A stretch of DNA of 6,180 nucleotides. Origin: Chloroflexota bacterium (GTDB lineage Bacteria; Chloroflexota; Dehalococcoidia; Lucifugimonadales; JADFKI01). Under the pieces are notes generated by a model. It saw only the letters and a program-made list of their open reading frames with translations. It was not told where the DNA came from and searched no databases. The translations under genes were made by a program, and so were the position numbers. Every line of letters begins with the position of its first letter. The first letter of the stretch is position 1. Positions 5,763-6,180 of this stretch are shown here, piece by piece. The DNA lies in contig VXRI01000249.1 of assembly GCA_009838595.1 (NCBI GenBank), positions 1 to 6,180 on the forward strand. The letters run 5' to 3'.

Positions 5763-6128
5763 ATGGAAATGCGGATTCTTGCCAGAAACATGAATCTGAG
5801 CGAGCGTTCGGAAGACTATATCGAGAAGAAAATGGCTCGTCTGGAGCGACACTTGCGAGAGCGCGCTGACGCCAAACTGGAATTGTCGCGCACGGCGTCT
5901 CGCTCTGATACGGACAGGTTTGTGGCGCAGATGACGATAAGCGCAAGCGGTGCGACATTGCGCGGGCAGGAGAGCGGACTGACTCTGTTCGCCGCAGTCG
6001 ATGCCGTAGCCGATGTGATGGATAAGCAGATTCGTCGCTACAAGGGCAGGGCGTACAGGACATCGCAGGCGCGCCGGTCGGCACGCACTCAGGCGATGCG
6101 TGTGGACGCGGGAGTATTGCTCGAATAA
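5763..6128 (+). CDS. hpf: Ribosome hibernation promoting factor (HPF/YfiA), N-terminal domain
   Basis: This is a ribosome-associated protein of the HPF/YfiA (S30AE) family. It binds the 30S decoding region and promotes inactive ribosome states in slow growth. The 121-residue product holds the complete N-terminal beta-alpha-beta-beta-beta-alpha domain: ILARNMNLSERSEDYIEKKM (5-24), the basic stretch KMARLERHLRERADAKLEL (23-41), LRGQESGLTLFAAVDAVADV (66-85) and KQIRRYKGR (88-96). The long form of the family adds a linker and a C-terminal dimerisation domain of about 55-60 residues. Here the frame ends at TAA (6126-6128), but the same frame then runs on with a coding-like acidic sequence. The gene may therefore be a long HPF interrupted by a stop, a real short form, or a sequence error. 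The start is fixed by GGAGG and a good promoter. Confidence 0.92.
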   Translation: MEMRILARNMNLSERSEDYIEKKMARLERHLRERADAKLELSRTASRSDTDRFVAQMTISASGATLRGQESGLTLFAAVDAVADVMDKQIRRYKGRAYRTSQARRSARTQAMRVDAGVLLE

Positions 6129-6180
6129 CTGGACGCCGCTATTGAGGACGAGGTCGAGGAAGCGATAGAGGAAATGGGCA
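6129..6180 (+). other. Possible in-frame continuation of long-form HPF after the TAA
   Basis: Read in the hpf frame, the 52 nt to the window end give LDAAIEDEVEEAIEEMG with no further stop, while both other plus frames stop within this stretch. An acidic, Glu-rich linker is what long HPF proteins usually have between the ribosome-binding and dimerisation domains. The window ends before the diagnostic C-terminal domain, so this remains an inference. Alternatively this is intergenic sequence, or the ATG at 6172-6174 begins a new gene. Confidence 0.4.

Overview
This window looks like ordinary chromosomal housekeeping DNA from a moderately GC-rich, uncultured-type bacterium. It shows no phage, plasmid, IS, CRISPR or RNA-gene signatures. 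The gene content is a MshA-like GT4 glycosyltransferase, a COV/DUF502 membrane protein, a BioF2/CelD-like acyltransferase, a short threonine synthase, FolE and a ribosome hibernation factor. I read it as most like Chloroflexota (Dehalococcoidia/SAR202-like), but this is inference from family resemblance with no search behind it, and actinobacterial or deep-branching relatives are not excluded.

Layout: the left edge (1-393, +) holds the C-terminal part of a GNAT acetyltransferase cut by the window start. It converges, 13 nt apart, on a cluster of five minus-strand genes read right to left: thrC (5533-4478), folE (4497-3916, overlapping thrC by 20 nt), a FemAB/BioF2-like acyltransferase (3791-2808), a GT4 glycosyltransferase (2719-1199) and a DUF502 protein (1159-407). 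A 229-nt divergent intergenic region (5534-5762) separates thrC from a plus-strand ribosome hibernation factor gene (5763-6128). That region contains an extended -10 promoter candidate for thrC, a near-consensus sigma-70-type promoter for hpf, and an imperfect dyad between them.

How the genes relate: thrC and folE are probably translationally coupled. The three downstream genes suggest an envelope/glycoconjugate group (sugar transfer, peptidyl- or aminoacyl-type acyl transfer, membrane protein), although gaps of 124 and 88 nt with dyad symmetry may mean they are separately controlled. thrC makes threonine and folE makes the pterin precursor for folate, so the cluster is functionally mixed.

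The points most worth a second look are these. The hpf frame continues after its TAA with an acidic coding-like stretch, which suggests an interrupted long-form HPF. The glycosyltransferase carries two related low-complexity insertions. The folE-acyltransferase junction holds a 14-bp direct repeat and a strong hairpin. Three interleaved TGACC/GGTCA half-sites follow the acyltransferase stop. I found no convincing novel multi-gene system.
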